From Oceanobacillus damuensis (lineage in GTDB: Bacteria; Bacillota; Bacilli; Bacillales; Amphibacillaceae): 64,000 nt of DNA. The position numbers and the translations under genes are program-made. Shown here piece after piece: positions 53,800 through 63,171 of this stretch (positions are counted from its first letter, which is position 1; every line of letters starts with the position of its first letter). Below the pieces are notes generated by a model. That model was not told the origin of the DNA. It made no database searches and was given only the letters and a program-made list of their open reading frames with translations. Location of the stretch: NCBI RefSeq assembly GCF_001618145.1, contig NZ_LQNF01000005.1:124001-188000 (forward strand). Reading direction: 5' to 3'.

Positions 53800-54993
53800 T
53801 TAACTCATATCTATTTTATCTATACTTCCTATCGTCTCCATCAAATAACTCACAAATATATTGTCTCTGACAAGCCAGGCCTCATAATTGCGTTTCAGAA
53901 AGGTTTCCGCCTCTTCAAAGCTTGCAAAGTGTTGATCTATTTTTGTTTTGTTTTCCTCGATTACCCAATGGTCATTTTCAGGATAGAGCAGGAAAATGAC
54001 ATCTGAACGATTTTTATACATGGAACCAAAAGAAGATTGCTTCATATTATATCGGTTTCTTTTTGCATCTTCTGTCAGCGGATCTAGTGGGAACGTATTT
54101 TCCACGAATAACTTATATGCTTCATCGGTTAACGAGCAGCCGGATGCTTTTGCGTGCCCGCCTCCAGCGAATCTGCCTGCAACTTCAGAGACATCGACAT
54201 GATTATGGATTGTTCGGAACCCTGCACGCTTTCCGCCCATATTTAAAATAACAATATAATCAAGATGGGGATACTCTTTGCCAAGTTCATTTCCGAGCTC
54301 CGAGTGATATGATTCCGCATGCACAACTCCCGCATAATAATCGCCTATTTTTGTTTGTACGAGCTGTCGTCTTTTCCGGCGGATATAGCGATCAATCTTA
54401 TCGTCTTCCATATCGAGGATTCTCTTCTCGAAGTCATCAAAATGGAAAAACTCGCTTTTTTGCAAGCGTTCGAGCATGACTTCTTCAAATTCTTCAATCG
54501 AAACGAGAAAAAACAGGGCATTAAGCTGTCTTGCTCTTTGGTTATCATTTTTCTCCCATTCCCAAGTGTCATATTGTCTGATGAGCTCCACAAATTCCGC
54601 GATTGTATCTGAAGCCTGAAGCAGACCATGTTCCAGCAGGTATTCATAAAATAAGGACGTAGCGGAAGTTAATTTTCCATCTTTATCTTCAACTGTAACA
54701 GAACCCCACTCATATTCATTCAAATGAAGTGCTGTTTTATGATGATCAAGAAATTGTACTTTCCCCCCGCCCTGGTAAAATGTTTCCAGCCTTTTCTCAT
54801 TCTCTTCATTTACGGACAAATCAGTAATGAATAAAAGTGTATCCTTATCCTCATTGTCCAAAAACCACTCCACTTCCCGATTCAGGCTGGCAATGGAATT
54901 GTAGCGAACCCTAACTTCTTTGCCAAAAGCAAGCTTGGCCAATATACCGCAGCCAACCCCATCCAAATCATTATGAGTCAACAACTTATACAT
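53800..54993 (-). CDS. DHH-family phosphoesterase
   Basis: A 397-residue DHH/DHHA1 phosphoesterase: THNDLDGVGCG (metal-binding Asp), LFITDLSV, the defining FLDHHKTA motif, and DHHA1 domain FAGGGHAKASGCSL. Families with this order degrade nanoRNA or cyclic dinucleotides; the closest role cannot be told from the sequence. A long insertion of acidic/basic character separates the two domains (about 150-230). ATG 54993 with GAGGTG six bases upstream is used; GTG 55002 is possible. Confidence 0.9.
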   Translation of the reverse strand: MYKLLTHNDLDGVGCGILAKLAFGKEVRVRYNSIASLNREVEWFLDNEDKDTLLFITDLSVNEENEKRLETFYQGGGKVQFLDHHKTALHLNEYEWGSVTVEDKDGKLTSATSLFYEYLLEHGLLQASDTIAEFVELIRQYDTWEWEKNDNQRARQLNALFFLVSIEEFEEVMLERLQKSEFFHFDDFEKRILDMEDDKIDRYIRRKRRQLVQTKIGDYYAGVVHAESYHSELGNELGKEYPHLDYIVILNMGGKRAGFRTIHNHVDVSEVAGRFAGGGHAKASGCSLTDEAYKLFVENTFPLDPLTEDAKRNRYNMKQSSFGSMYKNRSDVIFLLYPENDHWVIEENKTKIDQHFASFEEAETFLKRNYEAWLVRDNIFVSYLMETIGSIDKIDMS

Positions 54994-55027
54994 ATTCTTC
55001 ACCTCACCTCCTAGTATGTATTAAATC

Positions 55028-55057
55028 GGTGCCTGTCACTCCCCGAATTTTGTCGAA
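55028..55057. repeat. GTGCCTGTCAC-type repeat
   Basis: GGTGCCTGTCACTCCCCG followed by AATTTTGTCGAATAG, 26 bases upstream of the DHH reading frame. The region up to 55206 shows no gene. Confidence 0.75.
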
Positions 55058-55206
55058 TAGATTGGACCTGGCAGTTAACCCAACATCAACGAAAGCATTG
55101 TATCTTATCCGCGTTAATTCTTCCAAAGCTTATTTGTCAGTTCACTCTCCGCCGCATGCTTCAAAAAAACACCCTTGTCCCTCGACAAAGGTGTTCCGCT
55201 GTCCAT

Positions 55207-55848
55207 TTACAGACCGACTGTTTTAAACCATTCCCGCAAGTCTTTATAGTTCTCCTGGGAAACAGTGTGGCCACTTGCATATTGCTTAAAAGTCACACTT
55301 GCTCCCTGCTCTTTATAAAATTTTTCATTTGCAGGAGCCCATTCAAATGGCAATACCTGATCCAATTGACCATGGGAAATAAAAATGGATAAATTGCTTA
55401 CATCCTTTTTGTCATATTCATTTTTTACAAAGTCCGGAATGTATCCGCTCAGTGCTGCAATTCCTTTAACTCGACTGCCAAGCACTACGCCAAGTGTCAT
55501 GGAAAGAATCGCTCCCTGGCTGAATCCCGAAAGATATAGCTTATCCTGATCGATTGGATAGCTGTCACAAGTATAATCGATAAAATCAGTCAATTTGGTA
55601 ACAGCCTCATCAAATACTTCACGGTGTGGTTTGCCGAACCCTTCAATTGTAAAAAAGGCATATCCCGGTGGCTGACTGATTGGTCCTCTCACACTGAATA
55701 TGTAGCAGGATTCTTCCAGTCCCTGAACCAACCCCAAAAGGTCCTGTTCATTGCTTCCCATGCCATGGATCAGATACAGTGCCGGATAAGACCTTCCCTC
55801 TTCCACTATAGCAGGCTTTCGCATTTCATAAATCAATGGTGCAGTCAT
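55207..55848 (-). CDS. Alpha/beta-hydrolase, phospholipase/carboxylesterase family
   Basis: A 213-residue esterase: oxyanion HGMG near residue 30, nucleophile GFSQGA, catalytic Asp in HGQLDQVLP and catalytic His in SGHTVS. The order and spacing are those of the carboxylesterase/lysophospholipase (YodD-like) family. Substrate unknown. ATG 55848 has GGAGG seven bases upstream; ATG 55854 abuts it. Confidence 0.88.
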   Translation of the reverse strand: MTAPLIYEMRKPAIVEEGRSYPALYLIHGMGSNEQDLLGLVQGLEESCYIFSVRGPISQPPGYAFFTIEGFGKPHREVFDEAVTKLTDFIDYTCDSYPIDQDKLYLSGFSQGAILSMTLGVVLGSRVKGIAALSGYIPDFVKNEYDKKDVSNLSIFISHGQLDQVLPFEWAPANEKFYKEQGASVTFKQYASGHTVSQENYKDLREWFKTVGL

Positions 55849-56205
55849 TTTCATTCCTCCTCTTTTCCACTATCATAACCGCTTTTGTCTGGCGAAGGAA
55901 ATAATTGTTCCTTCATTAACAGCACCACGATTCGCTGTTAATTTTGTTCCATTTGAGTAAACTAGGAGAAAAAATTCAAACGGTGTTGGTTTCCCCTCAT
56001 TCTCCAACAATTGTCAGCATCCAAGGGGTTAACCGGAAGTATCTGAAACAGATCGGGCATTTATAAAGGGAATTTTCCATCCCTTAAACCCCTTCTTGCA
56101 TGGTAGCTTTTTAAGGCGAATATCCAACCGTCCGTTACGGTATGGGCTAAAATGAACTATATTTTAACTTTGAAATTAAGGGATCAGCGCTCTTTTGCCA
56201 CATAA

Positions 56206-56263
56206 TTTACACAAATTTTACACAAAAAACATTTTGACTTAACATATTATCTTGTTATATAAT
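56206..56263 (+). promoter_or_regulatory. LTA synthase promoter with PhoP/WalR-like box
   Basis: Direct repeat TTTACA-N5-TTTACA (56206-56211 and 56217-56222), matching the PhoP box spacing; read on the other strand it is TGTAAA-N5-TGTAAA, which fits the WalR consensus. It is followed by -35 TTGACT (56234-56239), an 18-bp spacer and -10 TATAAT (56258-56263). The rest of 55855-56200 holds no gene; a GGAAATAATTGTTCC hairpin lies near 55899. Confidence 0.7.
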
Positions 56264-56333
56264 TGCAACTTGCAGCTAAATAAAAAATCATAGATACATT
56301 GTTCTTTTAAAAGCAGGAGTCGAGGTGAAGAAA

Positions 56334-58280
56334 ATGACTAAATTATTTTCAACGAAGATGGGATTCTTCGCAATCGCAGTAGTTCTTTTCTGGATAAAAA
56401 CATATGCTATATATAAAATAGAATTTAAACTTGGTGTCAGTGGTTCGATGCAGGAATTTCTGCTATTCTTTAACCCATTAAGTACCGGACTGCTTTTCCT
56501 TGGACTGGCATTATTCGCCAAAGGGAAAAGAGCAGGGCGCAGGATTATTATTCTTGACATTATTTTAGCATTTATTCTGTATTCAAATGTTGTTTATTAT
56601 CGCTTTAACAGTGACTTTATTACAGTGGCAACACTAAAGTCAACCGATAATTTTGGCAGTTTGGGTGGCAGTATTGCGGGCTTGATGGCATCGCATGACA
56701 TCCTTTATCTACTGGACATTATTATCTTGATCGTTTTATATAACATGTTCAAATCAAACTGGTCCACAGAACGTTTGCAGCTTCGTAAGCCGTTCATCGT
56801 ATTGGCTGCAGGCCTGATTGCTTTCGGGGTCAACCTGGGTCTGGCTGAACAGGATAGACCACAGTTATTGGAACGGACATTTGACCGGAATTATCTGGTG
56901 AAATATCTTGGTGCCTATAATTTCATCATTTATGACGCCATCCAGAACTTTCAGACGTCATCACAGCGGGTGTTGGCCGACAGCAGTGATATCACGGAAG
57001 TTGAGAACTATACAAAATATAAATATGCCGAGCCAAACCCGGAGCTATTTGGGACAGGAGAAGGCAAAAATATCATCAAGATTCACCTGGAGTCATTCCA
57101 GTCTTTCCTGATTGACTATGAATTGCATGGCGAGGAAGTAACACCGTTCCTGAACTCACTCGTTCATGATCAGACTCAGGATTACACGTATTTCGATAAC
57201 TTTTTCCATCAAACAGAACAGGGAAAAACAGCCGATGCCGAATTGACGACAGACACGTCGCTATATGGTCTGCCGCAAGGTGCTGCATTTGTGACCAAAG
57301 GAGATAACACGTATCAGGCATTGCCGGCAATATTGGATCAGCGTCAAGGTTATACGAGCGCCGTGTTCCATGGAGACGGGAAATCATTCTGGAATCGGGA
57401 TGAAGTCTATAAACATCTTGGCGTCAACGAATACTATTATGATCGTTTTTATGATATGAGCGAAGAGAATGTTATTAACTACGGCTTGAAGGATAAACCA
57501 TTCTTTGAAGAATCCATTGAATTGCTTGAAGAAATGGACCAGCCCTTTTATGCGCATATGATGACACTGACACATCATCATCCATTTATTCTAGATGAAG
57601 AAGATGCAAGCCTTGCACCGGCGGAGACTGGAAACGGAACGGTTGACCGCTACTTCCAGACAGCGCGATATCTTGATGAAGCGCTGGAACAATTCTTTAC
57701 CGATTTGAAAGAGGCTGGCTTGTATGAAGATTCCATTATCATGATTTATGGTGATCATTATGGCATCTCCCAAAACCATAATCGTGCAATGGAAGAAATA
57801 ATTGGTGAAGAAATTACACCTTTAAAAAATGCGGAATTGCAGCGTGTGCCATTTATGATCCGAATACCGGGAGTGGAAGGCCAAGGGATTAATCACGAAT
57901 TCTCCAGTCTTGTTGATGTAATGCCTACCCTCTTGCATATCCTTGGCATAGATGCACAAGATTATATTTTATTTGGTACCGACATGTTTTCTGAAGACCA
58001 TAAAGAGTTCGTACCGTTCCGTAATGGTGATTTTGTAACGGATCAATACAGCTTCGTTAATGGCATATATTATGATAATGCAACGAAAGAAGTTATTGAA
58101 GAACCGACGGAAGAAATGCTTGAAATGAAAGAGACCGTTCTTCACGAATTGGAGCTTTCCGATAAAGTTTTGAATGGAGACCTTTTACGATTCTACACAC
58201 CTAATGAGCATTGGGAACCTGTAGATGTGAACGATTATTTTTACGGGGAAGTCAACTCCTTAGATAAACTGAACAAATAA
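56334..58280 (+). CDS. Lipoteichoic acid synthase family protein (LtaS-like)
   Basis: A 648-residue membrane phosphoglycerol transferase: five membrane helices (about 1-215), then an extracellular sulfatase-like domain with metal ligand Glu in IIKIHLESFQ, catalytic Thr in EQGKTADAE, WNRDE, and YGDHYG with the last metal ligands. It polymerises glycerol phosphate from phosphatidylglycerol into lipoteichoic acid. ATG 56334 has GAGGTG six bases upstream (a GTG at 56325 is possible). Single-gene unit with its own promoter. Confidence 0.92.
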   Translation: MTKLFSTKMGFFAIAVVLFWIKTYAIYKIEFKLGVSGSMQEFLLFFNPLSTGLLFLGLALFAKGKRAGRRIIILDIILAFILYSNVVYYRFNSDFITVATLKSTDNFGSLGGSIAGLMASHDILYLLDIIILIVLYNMFKSNWSTERLQLRKPFIVLAAGLIAFGVNLGLAEQDRPQLLERTFDRNYLVKYLGAYNFIIYDAIQNFQTSSQRVLADSSDITEVENYTKYKYAEPNPELFGTGEGKNIIKIHLESFQSFLIDYELHGEEVTPFLNSLVHDQTQDYTYFDNFFHQTEQGKTADAELTTDTSLYGLPQGAAFVTKGDNTYQALPAILDQRQGYTSAVFHGDGKSFWNRDEVYKHLGVNEYYYDRFYDMSEENVINYGLKDKPFFEESIELLEEMDQPFYAHMMTLTHHHPFILDEEDASLAPAETGNGTVDRYFQTARYLDEALEQFFTDLKEAGLYEDSIIMIYGDHYGISQNHNRAMEEIIGEEITPLKNAELQRVPFMIRIPGVEGQGINHEFSSLVDVMPTLLHILGIDAQDYILFGTDMFSEDHKEFVPFRNGDFVTDQYSFVNGIYYDNATKEVIEEPTEEMLEMKETVLHELELSDKVLNGDLLRFYTPNEHWEPVDVNDYFYGEVNSLDKLNK

Positions 58281-58284
58281 CCAT

Positions 58285-58321
58285 AAAAAACCATCAGCAT
58301 TCAAACCCTGATGGTTTTTTT
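58285..58321 (+). terminator. Terminator of the LTA synthase gene
   Basis: Perfect 13-bp stem AAAAAACCATCAG / CTGATGGTTTTTT with a 10-base loop. Confidence 0.9.
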
Positions 58322-58360
58322 GGTGCCTGTCACTCCCCGGTTTTTGTCGGATTTTGTCGG
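58322..58360. repeat. GTGCCTGTCAC-type repeat
   Basis: GGTGCCTGTCACTCCCCGG, then TTTTTGTCGG and ATTTTGTCGG in tandem, immediately after the LTA synthase terminator. Confidence 0.78.
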
Positions 58361-58529
58361 CATGAAATTTGAAGACACAGTTCACAGTTCCCTGTTCTCT
58401 GTTCACCACCAAAATGAGTATTATTCACAATTAAGCCAGACAGCAAAAAACCTGTACTATATTTAAACTATAATTGCAGTACAGGTCTTTTAATATTCTT
58501 TGTAAGCACACTCCAATGAATAATTCAGG

Positions 58530-58889
58530 CTATTCCGTATCCCTCGGTGACTTTCTTTCAGTTTCAGAAGGATGTAATGGAAATTCTGAACGATTATATA
58601 ATTCTGCTTCTGTTTCTGTTTCTTCACCAAACTCTGTTCCATAATTCAAATTTCCAGTTTCTCTACGCTCACCGGTTTCCTCATTATTAGTCACATCCAT
58701 TGGGTTAAACAGAGATACTATATAGTAAAGAGCACTCAACCCAACAAGACCATATACAAGTCTTGATAAGAAAGCATCCTGCCCACCAAAAATTGCTGCT
58801 ACTAAATCAAATTGAAAAAAAGCAATCAGACCCCAGTTAAGAGCGCCAATAATGATTAACGTTAAAGCTATCGTCTTTAAAGTTCGCAT
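58530..58889 (-). CDS. DUF378 membrane protein
   Basis: A 119-residue protein with two membrane helices (about 6-26 and 43-62) forming the DUF378 domain (IIGALNWGLIAFF, VYGLVGLSALYYIV) and a long charged Glu/Thr-rich tail. Function unknown; widespread in Firmicutes. Strong AAGGAGGTG ribosome binding site. Confidence 0.9.
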   Translation of the reverse strand: MRTLKTIALTLIIIGALNWGLIAFFQFDLVAAIFGGQDAFLSRLVYGLVGLSALYYIVSLFNPMDVTNNEETGERRETGNLNYGTEFGEETETEAELYNRSEFPLHPSETERKSPRDTE

Positions 58890-59051
58890 TTATTTCACAC
58901 CTCCTTGACTATTTACTCCAATTCTCTTCCATAGCTTTTGTTTTTTTTCAAATTTAATACATAGCGCTTTTCCCTGTTCGTTTTTCCTAACATCATTCAT
59001 TCCCATATTGTTTATGGTTGCATATGCTAATGAAAAAGCGGAGGAATGCAA

Positions 59052-60260
59052 ATGTATTACTATTACCCTTATTATTTACCAGCCTATTATGCTCCGGTAA
59101 GTTATTATGATTCATCTCCTTTGGATATGCGGCAACAGCCGAATGTACAGCAGGTCATGCAGATTCTGAGAGCCCAGCACAGCAATTTATATACACAATT
59201 GGTGCAGGCGGGGATGAGCAGACAGATCGTTGATTATGTATTTTTCTTTGTTGTGAGCTATACGCTCAATCAAGCAACTACCAACTTGTCGGCTAACCAG
59301 CTGTATCAACGATTTCAGCGGCAAGTGCCTTGGTTCAATCTTTTGTTCAGACAATTTAATGTTCCGCAAAGCTTAGTAAATCGTGTTTTGATTAGAGTGA
59401 TTGAAATTACGTTAGATGCACTGGGAGATGTTGATGGACCACCGTCACCAGGCTGGTCTGGCTGGGAAAACTTAGGTGGCACGTTGACATCTGCACCAGC
59501 AGTGGCGTCATGGCAGCCAAATCGTCTGGATGTCTTTGCTCGTGGAACAGATCAAAGTCTTTACCATATATGGTGGGACGGACGAAGCTGGAGCAATTGG
59601 GAAAGCCTTGGCGGCATATTGACATCCCCACCGGCAGCTGTCTCTTGGGGACCTAACCGCATCGATGTCTTTGTACGCGGTACAGATCAGGCGCTTTATC
59701 ATAAATGGTGGGATGGACAAAGATGGAGTGATTGGGAGAGTCTTGGAGGCACATTAACGAGCGGCCCGGCAGTATCTTCTCGTCGCACAAATCAACTTGA
59801 TGTCTTTGTACGTGGCACAGGTAATCGGCTTTATAAAAAAACATGGAATGGTTCACGCTGGGAGGATTGGGAAGATCTTGGGGGAACATTAACATCCGAA
59901 CCGGCAGCTGTCTCCTGGGGACCTAACCGAATCGATGTCTTTGCCAGAGGACAAAATCAAGATTTAATTCATAAGTGGTGGGATGGCCGAAGCTGGAGTG
60001 ACTGGGAAAGCCTTGGTGGTACATTAACGAGTGCCCCAACCGTATCTTCCCTTCGTCCAAACCGACTCGACGTATTTGCTCGAGGAACAAATAACCGCCT
60101 TTATAAGCGAACATGGAATGGTACACGCTGGCTGGATTGGGAAAACCTTGGAGGCACATTAACATCCGCCCCTGCTGCAGTTTCATGGGGACCGAATCGA
60201 ACCGATGTTTTTGCAAGAGGCCAGAATAATAATCTTATTCACATTTATCGTGGAAACTAA
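59052..60260 (+). CDS. Lectin-like protein with six tandem DUF346-type repeats
   Basis: A 402-residue protein. N-terminus: Tyr/Pro-rich ([19 protein letters not shown]) then a helical domain (about 20-130) with no recognised family. From about residue 134 come six tandem repeats of 45 residues (135 bp each, 59452 to 60260), each reading roughly W-x-x-WE-x-LGG-x-LTS-x-PA...NR-x-DVF-x-RG...L-Y/I-x-K-x-W-x-G. They match the DUF346 / PLL-like beta-propeller lectin pattern, so sugar binding is likely. Repeats 2, 4 and 6 share [10 protein letters not shown], while 3 and 5 share N-RLYK-TWNG, which points to duplication of a two-repeat unit. No signal peptide. The Tyr-rich start recalls spore-coat proteins (inference). 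GGAGG lies seven bases before ATG 59052. Confidence 0.82.
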   Translation: MYYYYPYYLPAYYAPVSYYDSSPLDMRQQPNVQQVMQILRAQHSNLYTQLVQAGMSRQIVDYVFFFVVSYTLNQATTNLSANQLYQRFQRQVPWFNLLFRQFNVPQSLVNRVLIRVIEITLDALGDVDGPPSPGWSGWENLGGTLTSAPAVASWQPNRLDVFARGTDQSLYHIWWDGRSWSNWESLGGILTSPPAAVSWGPNRIDVFVRGTDQALYHKWWDGQRWSDWESLGGTLTSGPAVSSRRTNQLDVFVRGTGNRLYKKTWNGSRWEDWEDLGGTLTSEPAAVSWGPNRIDVFARGQNQDLIHKWWDGRSWSDWESLGGTLTSAPTVSSLRPNRLDVFARGTNNRLYKRTWNGTRWLDWENLGGTLTSAPAAVSWGPNRTDVFARGQNNNLIHIYRGN

Positions 60261-60267
60261 AAATAAT

Positions 60268-60318
60268 TACGAAACTTGGATTGCGCCAAACCTATGGGTG
60301 AATGGCTTCGTAGTAATT
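60268..60318. repeat. AAACTTGG-type repeat, copy 3 (diverged)
   Basis: TTACGAAACTTGGATTGCGC, CAAACCTATGGGTGAATGGC; keeps AAACTTGG, TGCGCCAA and GAATG of the copies at 34879 and 53687. Confidence 0.6.
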
Positions 60319-60321
60319 AGC

Positions 60322-60359
60322 AAAAAACCGAACAGTGACTGGCACTGTTCGGTTTTTTT
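60322..60359. terminator. Bidirectional terminator
   Basis: Perfect 16-bp stem AAAAAACCGAACAGTG / CACTGTTCGGTTTTTT with a five-base loop, between the lectin-like gene (plus) and the FAD oxidase (minus). Confidence 0.9.
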
Positions 60360-60362
60360 ACT

Positions 60363-61715
60363 CTAAAATATTTTACCTGGATTCAAAATGCCGTTTGGAT
60401 CATACATGTGCTTCGTTCTTTTCATTATCTCCAATGCAGCGCCGTGTTCAGCCTCCTGGAATTTCATCTTACCGAGTCCGACTCCGTGTTCTCCAGTGCA
60501 TGTGCCACCAGCTTGAATGGCATACATAACGATGTCGTCATTCGTCTTATCCGCTATTTCAAACTCTCCATCAACACTTGGGTCATACATTATGCTCGTA
60601 TGGAAATTTCCATCACCGACATGACCCCAAATCGCTCCATTCAGTCCACTTTTGTCCATTAGGTTTCGTGCATAGGTTACCATCTCCGGCATGCGTGAAA
60701 TCGGCACACAGACATCACCACCGATTTCCTCGATTCCTTCCTGACAAGCAATGGCGTAGTTCAAATCTTTTCTTGCTTTCCAGATTTCATCTTTCTTTTT
60801 CTCATCATTTGCTGCTGTCCAATTTTCGCAACCAAGCTTATGCATCAATTCAGATGCAAGTGTAACTTCTTCTTCCACCGATTTCCTTGGACCGGCAAAT
60901 TCAAAGAACAACGAGTGATTCACCGGAAAGTTTTCCCCACTATGTCGGTTGATCATCGAAATACTGGATGCATCAATCAGCTCCATCCGCAGAACAGGAA
61001 TGCCAGCCTGCAATATAGTTTGTGCTGCTCTGGCGCAAAGTTCAATTGAATCAAACGTGCATCTGGCCATCATCGAATATTCCGGAATGCTATGCAATTT
61101 CAATGTAATTTCAGTAATAACCCCAAGCGTGCCCTCCGAACCGGTAAACAGTCCGGTTAAATTGTAGCCGGAAGAGGATTTTTTCGCCAGTGTACCGGTA
61201 TGCATGATTGTTCCATCAGCCAATACTACTTCCAAATCAAGCAATTGGTCGCGCATCGCCCCATAACGTACAGCGGTTGTTCCGCTTGCGTTTGTCGCCA
61301 CCATGCCACCGATCATTGCATCTGCTCCAGGATCAACCGAAAACATCAGCCCGTGATCATTTACCAGTTTGTTTAACTGCAGTCTTGTTACCCCTGCCTG
61401 AACCGTTATCCTCATATCTTCCGGAGAAAAATTCAATATTTTATTCATTCGTTCAAAATTTATTACGATTCCTTTTTGAACTGGAATTGCCTGTCCTTCC
61501 AGTCCTGATCCTGCACCAAATGGCGTGACAGGCACTTGGTAGTCCGAAGCAATTTTAAGAACCTCCACTACATCTTCCCTTGATTCAATAAAACACACCA
61601 CATCAGGCAAAACTGCTGCATGGATCGATTCATCCCTGCTATGCCGAATTAAATCTGCTTCTTTTTGACTTATTTTTTCCTTGCCAAGTTTGTCAATGAG
61701 TTGTTGTAAATACAA
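60363..61715 (-). CDS. FAD-binding oxidase (GlcD / D-lactate dehydrogenase family)
   Basis: About 450 residues. FAD-binding PCMH domain (about 30-215; TPFGAGSGLEGQAIPV, DPGADAMIGGMVATNASGTTAVRYG, SEGTLGVITEITLKL) and the FAD_oxidase_C domain (about 215-450; WGHVGDGNFH, GTCTGEHGVGLGK, DPNGILNPGKIF). Oxidises glycolate, D-lactate or a related 2-hydroxy acid. Start uncertain: TTG 61715 has AGGCGGTG six bases upstream; GTG 61724 and TTG 61733 are alternatives. Last gene of an operon with a YjiH-type transporter and a class III aminotransferase. Confidence 0.9.
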   Translation of the reverse strand: MYLQQLIDKLGKEKISQKEADLIRHSRDESIHAAVLPDVVCFIESREDVVEVLKIASDYQVPVTPFGAGSGLEGQAIPVQKGIVINFERMNKILNFSPEDMRITVQAGVTRLQLNKLVNDHGLMFSVDPGADAMIGGMVATNASGTTAVRYGAMRDQLLDLEVVLADGTIMHTGTLAKKSSSGYNLTGLFTGSEGTLGVITEITLKLHSIPEYSMMARCTFDSIELCARAAQTILQAGIPVLRMELIDASSISMINRHSGENFPVNHSLFFEFAGPRKSVEEEVTLASELMHKLGCENWTAANDEKKKDEIWKARKDLNYAIACQEGIEEIGGDVCVPISRMPEMVTYARNLMDKSGLNGAIWGHVGDGNFHTSIMYDPSVDGEFEIADKTNDDIVMYAIQAGGTCTGEHGVGLGKMKFQEAEHGAALEIMKRTKHMYDPNGILNPGKIF

Positions 61716-61739
61716 TGATAGCACCGCCTGCAAGTAAAA

Positions 61740-63113
61740 TTAGTATATAATATGTGCGATTAAAGCAATGATTGGTAATGAAATGATCGTACGTTCCATA
61801 AATATGATCAATAAATGGCTGAATTTGATCGGAATTTTAGAGATAAGCAAAAGGGTCCCCATTTCCGTCAGATAGATGATCTGTACCAATGATAGGGCAC
61901 CGATGACAAATCGAGTTATTTCTGCCTCAATTCCGGATGCCAGTACAGCCGGCAGGAACATATCAATAAATCCGATAATCGTTGCCGGTGCTGCTGCAGC
62001 TGCTTCCGGGATTTGCAGAAGGTTCAATACAGGAACCATCGGCTGTGAAATCCATTGGAAAACAGGTGTGAATTCGGCAATGATCAGTGCAATCGTACCA
62101 ATTGCCATCACTTGTGGAAGCAAAACAAACACGATACTCAAGAAAATTTCCGAACCTTGTTTTAATTGGTCCATAAATGTACCGGCACGTTTTGCGCGCT
62201 TAACGGCCTGATTTACACCCCATTTGAACGCAGAGGTATTCTCAGGAATTTCCTCCTGGATCTGGCTTTTCTTGTAATACGTATCCGGTATTCTGGAAAT
62301 CGGCGGGATTCTCGGAATGATAACCGCACTAATCACACCTGCAATAACGATCGTCAAATAAAAGATCGGAAACATATGGCCGACGTCAAGCATATTTGCG
62401 ATTACAAGACAGAAAGGAAGCGATACGGTAGAGAAGCATGTCGCAATCGCTGCTGCTTCCCGTCCGGTATAAGACCCATCCTGATATTGCTCTCTCGTGA
62501 TAACAACCCCGACATTAACATTACCAACCCATGATGCGAGCAAGTCAATGGCTGACCGGCCTGGCAATGTAAAAAGTGGCTTGATAACGCCACGAAGCAA
62601 TGTTCCAACGAATTCCATTGCTCCAAAATTAATTAAATATGGCAGAAGGTAGGATGCAACGAAAAACCATATAATCAGGCTTGTCAGCAATCCGAACATT
62701 ACTTGCCCAGTAATTTCCGAGTTAATGAATGTAAAACCGGTCTCGTGATAGGTCATTATCGCAAAAATGGTACCTAGCACACGCACAACCGTCCAAAATA
62801 TAGAAACAAAAAAGAGAGATTTAAGGAATTCAGATTTCATCATAAAATTCGGCTTAACAATAATTGCAAAAAGCGTAAGAACGGTCGATATAACCATCGT
62901 GTATGTGATGATGGCAGGCAGCCAACCTGCTAACAGGTCAATAATATATTCGGTAATGATTCCAAGCGGAATGTTGAATGAATTTCCATCCATAATCGGG
63001 AAAAGAAAAATCATCACACCGAATAAGGAAGGAATAATAAACTTCATCAGATCTTTTGTCGTATAATTTTCATCAACAGCGTTCGCTTGTTTTTGGTTAC
63101 TCTTACTAGCCAC
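61740..63113 (-). CDS. YjiH-family transporter (nucleoside-recognition GATE domain)
   Basis: A 457-residue polytopic membrane protein of the YjiH family with about ten helices; the GATE/nucleoside-recognition core includes GTLLRGVIKPLFTLPGRSAIDLLASWVGNVNVGVV and the C-terminal AAPATIIGFIDMFLPAVLASGIE. Probably imports a small organic substrate. Starts with GTG 63113, seven bases after GAGGAGG. It lies between the aminotransferase and the oxidase, so it probably feeds substrate to that pathway (inference). Confidence 0.88.
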   Translation of the reverse strand: MASKSNQKQANAVDENYTTKDLMKFIIPSLFGVMIFLFPIMDGNSFNIPLGIITEYIIDLLAGWLPAIITYTMVISTVLTLFAIIVKPNFMMKSEFLKSLFFVSIFWTVVRVLGTIFAIMTYHETGFTFINSEITGQVMFGLLTSLIIWFFVASYLLPYLINFGAMEFVGTLLRGVIKPLFTLPGRSAIDLLASWVGNVNVGVVITREQYQDGSYTGREAAAIATCFSTVSLPFCLVIANMLDVGHMFPIFYLTIVIAGVISAVIIPRIPPISRIPDTYYKKSQIQEEIPENTSAFKWGVNQAVKRAKRAGTFMDQLKQGSEIFLSIVFVLLPQVMAIGTIALIIAEFTPVFQWISQPMVPVLNLLQIPEAAAAAPATIIGFIDMFLPAVLASGIEAEITRFVIGALSLVQIIYLTEMGTLLLISKIPIKFSHLLIIFMERTIISLPIIALIAHIIY

Positions 63114-63171
63114 TTGGGGACCTCCTCGGGTTGTTAGATGGAGCAAGAGACATCCCTTGCTCCTTATTGTG

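Noticed and set aside
59187-60216. Several overlapping minus-strand open frames across the lectin-like gene
   Set aside because: They mirror the 135-bp repeat period of the plus-strand gene, have no ribosome binding sites and read as Cys/His/Phe-rich sequence typical of antisense frames.
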